A stretch of DNA of 10,724 bases from Candidatus Ruminimicrobiellum caprinum (GTDB taxonomy: Bacteria; Elusimicrobiota; Endomicrobiia; Endomicrobiales; Endomicrobiaceae): assembly GCA_017413305.1 (NCBI GenBank), contig JAFPUA010000025.1, positions 1 through 10,724 on the forward strand. Direction: 5' to 3'. This document shows, one piece after another, positions 8,334-10,724 of the stretch. Position 1 is the stretch's first letter. The number at the start of each line of letters is the position of its first letter. The notes under the pieces were generated by a model. It was not told the DNA's origin. It did no database searches and worked only from the letters and a program-made list of their open reading frames with translations. A program made the translations under genes and the position numbers.

Positions 8334-8363
8334 TTTAAAGTTTTTTTATTTCTAATTTATAAT
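8334..8363 (+). promoter_or_regulatory. rpsU: candidate rpsU promoter
   Basis: TATAAT occurs at 8358-8363 and again at 8365-8370. TTTAAA (8334-8339) is 18 bp above the first copy and makes a workable -35. An alternative pair is TTGACG (8321-8326) with TTTTAT (8344-8349) at 17 bp. A promoter in this gap is likely because the HIT gene and rpsU are separated by 98 bp, but the exact one cannot be fixed by eye in such AT-rich DNA. Confidence 0.45.
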
Positions 8364-8373
8364 TTATAATTTG
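8353..8373. repeat. AT-only heptamer repeat TAATTTA x3
   Basis: TAATTTA, TAATTTA and TAATTTG run head to tail and create the two overlapping TATAAT boxes. The tract ends 8 bp before the rpsU ribosome binding site. Change in copy number would move or remove a -10 element in 7-bp steps. Confidence 0.55.
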
Positions 8374-8398
8374 TAAAAAAAGGTGGTGTAAAAGTTTC

Positions 8399-8602
8399 AT
8401 GGTTAGCGTAAAAGTTAGAGATGGCGAATCAATTGAAGATGCTATCAGGAGATTCAAAAGAGAATGCGAAAGAAACGGCATAATGCAAGAGATTAAAAAA
8501 AGAGAATTCTATAAATCTCCAAGTGTTATAAAAAAAGAAAAACTTGCTGAAGCCAAAAGAAAAATTCGCAGGAAACAAATGAAAGACAGTTGGTCAAGAT
8601 AG
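8399..8602 (+). CDS. rpsU: 30S ribosomal protein bS21
   Basis: This small basic protein of the 30S subunit platform sits near the 3' end of 16S rRNA and helps mRNA binding during initiation. The 67 residues are the normal length. The N-terminal VSVKVRDGESIEDAIRRFKRECERNGIMQEIKKREFYKSPS is diagnostic of bS21, and the C-terminal third is almost all Lys and Arg, suited to rRNA binding. The ribosome binding site is AGGTGGTG at 8381-8388; the distance to the ATG is rather long (10 nt from its end). It heads the rpsU, NIF3-like, dnaG cluster, but a hairpin lies between it and the next gene, which fits the higher expression expected of a ribosomal protein. No anomalies are seen. Confidence 0.96.
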   Translation: MVSVKVRDGESIEDAIRRFKRECERNGIMQEIKKREFYKSPSVIKKEKLAEAKRKIRRKQMKDSWSR

Positions 8603-8620
8603 TAAAATTTAAAAATTCAA

Positions 8621-8680
8621 ATAAAGGGGGAATATTCGTAGGTTTAGAATGTCTCCCCTTTGTTGCATTTTGTATTTTAT
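8621..8680 (+). terminator. long hairpin with T-rich tail between rpsU and the NIF3-like gene
   Basis: AAAGGGG (8623-8629) pairs perfectly with CCCCTTT (8655-8661). The stem continues inward between GAATATTC (8630-8637) and GAATGTCT (8647-8654) with wobble pairs and one mismatch, leaving the 9-nt loop 8638-8646. The outer edge adds an A-T and a T-G pair. The descending arm runs into T-rich DNA (TTTGTTGCATTTTGTATTTT, 8659-8678). This is a good rho-independent terminator or attenuator shape, although the T tract is interrupted. It would reduce read-through from rpsU into the NIF3-like gene and dnaG. Confidence 0.65.
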
Positions 8681-8681
8681 G

Positions 8682-8690
8682 AAAGGTGGT
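8682..8690 (+). promoter_or_regulatory. ribosome binding site fixing the NIF3-like start
   Basis: AAAGGTGGT here is identical over nine bases to the site before rpsU (8379-8387). It lies just before the ATG at 8695. An in-frame GTG at 8686 falls inside this site, so it cannot be the true start; ATG 8695 is chosen. Confidence 0.7.
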
Positions 8691-8694
8691 ATAT

Positions 8695-9651
8695 ATGAAT
8701 TTAAAACAAATGCATACTTTTTTTGTTGAAGCAGGAATAAAAAATGATCCTCGCGGTACAAATGAAGTAGACCAGATATTAAAAGAAACAAAACAAGAAT
8801 ATGATGAACTTAGTGATGATAAGAAAAAAGATTTTGATACGGATACTTTGACAAATCCTTATCAAGATTCAAGAATTATTTTCGGTAAAGGCGACGAAGA
8901 AATAAAAACCGTTATGGTTGGAATAGATATAGAGACTCCGGAACTTTTGCTTGCTAATCAGTTAAGGCTTAATGGTAAAAAAATAGATATGGTTTTAGCA
9001 CATCATCCCGAAGGTAAAGCTTATTCCACTTTTCATAAAGTTATAGGTATGCAGGCTGAAATTATTGAGGGGCAAGGAGTTCCTATAAATGTTTCCGAAA
9101 AGTATATTGATTCAAGAATGAATGAAGTAGGCAGAAGCGTTGCGGGCTCAAATCATCAGAGAGTTTTCGATGCAGCAAGACTTTTAAATATTCCTCTTAT
9201 GACGGCACATACGGTTGCAGATAACCATGTTGCAACTTTTTTACAGAAAAATATCGAAGCAGCAAAACCGAGATATTTAAAAGATATAATAAAATTTTTA
9301 GAAACATTGCCGGAATATCAATATGCAAAAACTTTCGGTAACGGACCGTTTATTCTTAACGGATGCGATAAATCAAAATGCGGTAAAATTTTTGTTGATA
9401 TGACTGGCGGTACCGAGGGGCCTACCGCTATAATTGAAAAATTGGCTCAAGCAGGTGTAGGTACTATTATCGGTATGCATATGAGTGAAAGACATTATAA
9501 AGAAGTAGAAAAATATAAAATAAATGTAATTATTGCAGGGCATATTTCGTCGGATAATTTAGGTGTAAACTTAATGCTCGACGGGCTTGAAAAAAAATAT
9601 GGACAATTGGAATTTATAGAAGCTTCAGGCTTTAGAAGGTTTAGAAGATAA
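8695..9651 (+). CDS. NIF3-like (NGG1p-interacting factor 3 family) putative dinuclear-metal protein
   Basis: This 318-residue protein of the NIF3/YbgI-like type belongs to a widespread family that forms rings with a two-metal centre; its biochemical role is unresolved. Evidence: VMVGIDIETPELLLANQL followed by MVLAHHPEG with H103 and H104 at the place of the family's paired metal-binding histidines. There is also a C-terminal AGHISSDNLG with H283 and D287, where standard members have His-x3-Glu, and a MHMSERH segment (261-267) that adds possible ligands. The first ~75 residues are hydrophilic and Lys/Asp-rich, and do not resemble the usual short WDNVGLQ N-terminus. No signal peptide or membrane segment is seen, so it should be cytoplasmic. 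It sits between the rpsU hairpin and dnaG, with only 7 bp to dnaG, so co-transcription with dnaG is likely. Family call moderately sure; function unknown. Confidence 0.75.
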   Translation: MNLKQMHTFFVEAGIKNDPRGTNEVDQILKETKQEYDELSDDKKKDFDTDTLTNPYQDSRIIFGKGDEEIKTVMVGIDIETPELLLANQLRLNGKKIDMVLAHHPEGKAYSTFHKVIGMQAEIIEGQGVPINVSEKYIDSRMNEVGRSVAGSNHQRVFDAARLLNIPLMTAHTVADNHVATFLQKNIEAAKPRYLKDIIKFLETLPEYQYAKTFGNGPFILNGCDKSKCGKIFVDMTGGTEGPTAIIEKLAQAGVGTIIGMHMSERHYKEVEKYKINVIIAGHISSDNLGVNLMLDGLEKKYGQLEFIEASGFRRFRR

Positions 9652-9658
9652 TTAAACA

Positions 9659-10724
9659 ATGGCTATTCCAGAACAAGTTATAGAACAGGTAAGAGCGGCA
9701 GCAGATATCGTTTCGATTATAAGCGATTATGTTCCCGACTTGAAAAAAGCGGGAAGAAATTTTAGATGTTGTTGCCCGTTTCATAAGGAAAAAACGCCGT
9801 CGTTTATGGTAAGCCCCGAAAAAGGAATATTCAGATGTTTCGGATGTGGGACTGCCGGGGATGTTTTTAAGTTTGTAATGCTCATTGAAAATATTTCTTG
9901 GCCGGAAAGTATAAGAAAACTTGCGGAAAGGTATAATATCCAAATAACGGAAACTTATTCGGAAAAAGAAAAATATACCGTTTCGGAAAAAACGAAAATT
10001 TTTGAACTTCTTGAAACTGCGGCAAAATTCTATAACAGATGTTTTTTGGAATTAAAGTCTGCAGCTTATGCACGAGATTATGCAAAAAAAAGGGGTATGA
10101 CTGACGAGACAATAAAAAAGTTTATGATAGGTTATGCTCCGAAAGGAAAACTATTTGACGCTGCAAGAAAAAAAGGCTATACTTTTGAGATGCTTGCCAA
10201 GGCAGGTCTTTTTACCAAAAATGATTATGGTAATATTTTTGAGTATATGTCCGAAAGATTGGTTTTCCCGATACTTGATATTCAGGGAAGGGTAGTTGCT
10301 TTTGGGGGAAGAACTCTTGCCGACAGTAAAGCAAAATATCTTAATACACCTGAGACAATTGTTTATTCTAAGTCGTCTAACTTATACGGGTTATATCAAA
10401 CATTGCCGGATTTGAGAAGGGAGAAATCGATAGTAGTTGTTGAAGGTTATATGGATGCCGTTATGTCTCAGCAGTATGGTGTATCTGGTGCAGTTGCGCC
10501 TCTTGGTACGGCATTTACGGTACAACAGGCAAAATTGATCAACAGATATGCAGAGACAGCAATACTCTTGTTTGATCCTGATGATGCAGGAAGAACTGCT
10601 ACTCAAAGGGCACTTGAAATTTGTGCGGAAACCGGAGTGTCCGTGCGGACATCCTCTCTTCCGGAAGGTGTTGATCCGGACGAATATTTGTTGGAACATG
10701 GCAAAGATGCGTTCTTTAAAATAA
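9659..10724 (+). CDS. dnaG: DNA primase DnaG (3' partial)
   Basis: The first 355 codons of DNA primase, which makes RNA primers for the lagging strand in association with the DnaB helicase; the frame is open at the right edge. The N-terminus MAIPEQVIEQVRAAADIVSIISDYV is typical. The CHC2 zinc-binding domain has ligands C39, H42, C60 and C63 (CPFHKEKTPSF, then FRCFGCG). The catalytic core follows with RLVFPILDIQGRVVAFGGR and KYLNTPET. The TOPRIM motifs are intact: VVVEGYMDAV with E262, and FDPDDAG with D306 and D308, equivalent to E. coli E265, D309 and D311. The helicase-binding C-terminus lies outside the window. The start is 7 bp after the NIF3-like stop; the ribosome binding site is weak (AGAAGAT about 10 nt upstream), suggesting re-initiation by ribosomes from the preceding gene. 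rpoD would be the usual next gene. Confidence 0.96.
   Translation, partial: MAIPEQVIEQVRAAADIVSIISDYVPDLKKAGRNFRCCCPFHKEKTPSFMVSPEKGIFRCFGCGTAGDVFKFVMLIENISWPESIRKLAERYNIQITETYSEKEKYTVSEKTKIFELLETAAKFYNRCFLELKSAAYARDYAKKRGMTDETIKKFMIGYAPKGKLFDAARKKGYTFEMLAKAGLFTKNDYGNIFEYMSERLVFPILDIQGRVVAFGGRTLADSKAKYLNTPETIVYSKSSNLYGLYQTLPDLRREKSIVVVEGYMDAVMSQQYGVSGAVAPLGTAFTVQQAKLINRYAETAILLFDPDDAGRTATQRALEICAETGVSVRTSSLPEGVDPDEYLLEHGKDAFFKI

Noticed and set aside
8305..8373. CRISPR-like repeats upstream of rpsU
   Set aside because: Units are only 7 bp, with no spacers and no cas genes; they are simple tandem repeats.
8686..8688. GTG as start of the NIF3-like gene
   Set aside because: It falls inside the AAAGGTGGT ribosome binding site; ATG 8695 has the proper spacing.
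9641..9943. 100-codon minus-strand open frame opposite dnaG
   Set aside because: The plus strand here encodes the DnaG zinc-binding domain with all ligands, so this frame is a shadow. The same applies to minus-strand frames at 9882-10112 and 10391-10699.
1..10724. Search for tRNA, rRNA, transposase, phage or defence genes
   Set aside because: No cloverleaf, conserved rRNA segment, integrase or transposase motif, or defence domain was visible on either strand.

Overview
The window is AT-rich DNA from a diderm (Gram-negative-type) bacterium. Genes are tightly packed and every real one lies on the plus strand. The outer-membrane evidence is direct: an LptD-type LPS-export barrel, and a tripartite RND pump whose adaptor and outer-membrane channel both carry lipoprotein signal peptides. 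The rpsU, NIF3-like, dnaG order, the AT-rich codon choice and the style of the LptD C-terminus make me favour a gut-type Elusimicrobiota genome. That is an inference from memory of gene content, not a demonstrated placement; other AT-rich diderms are possible.

Region by region. (1) Positions 3-1799 hold the 3' part of an lptD-like gene, with its start off the left edge. (2) Positions 1800-2023 are a non-coding gap. It contains an 88-bp imperfect palindrome with perfect 10-bp ends, a small terminator-like hairpin and an AT-rich leader. (3) Positions 2024-7865 are a complete, co-directional RND efflux operon: adaptor (AcrA type), inner-membrane pump (AcrB/HAE1 type) and outer-membrane factor (OprM/NodT type). 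The gaps are 17 bp and then a 4-bp ATGA overlap. (4) Positions 7866-7958 contain a good sigma-70-like promoter, followed by a HIT/HINT family gene at 7959-8300. (5) A 98-bp gap with two short heptamer repeat tracts and candidate promoters leads into rpsU (8399-8602). (6) A long hairpin at 8621-8663 separates rpsU from a NIF3-like gene (8695-9651). (7) dnaG begins 7 bp later (9659) and runs off the right edge.

How the genes fit together: LptD inserts LPS into the outer membrane, and the pump spans both membranes to expel hydrophobic or amphiphilic compounds, so the left two thirds is envelope biology. The right third resembles the classical macromolecular-synthesis cluster (rpsU-dnaG, with rpoD expected next, off the window). 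Here a NIF3-like gene is inserted and a hairpin could uncouple rpsU from dnaG expression.

I see no CRISPR array, tRNA, rRNA, transposase, prophage or defence system. The most interesting unexplained items are the palindromic element at 1809-1896, the rpsU leader repeats and the rpsU/NIF3 hairpin. I do not see convincing evidence for a wholly new multi-gene system.
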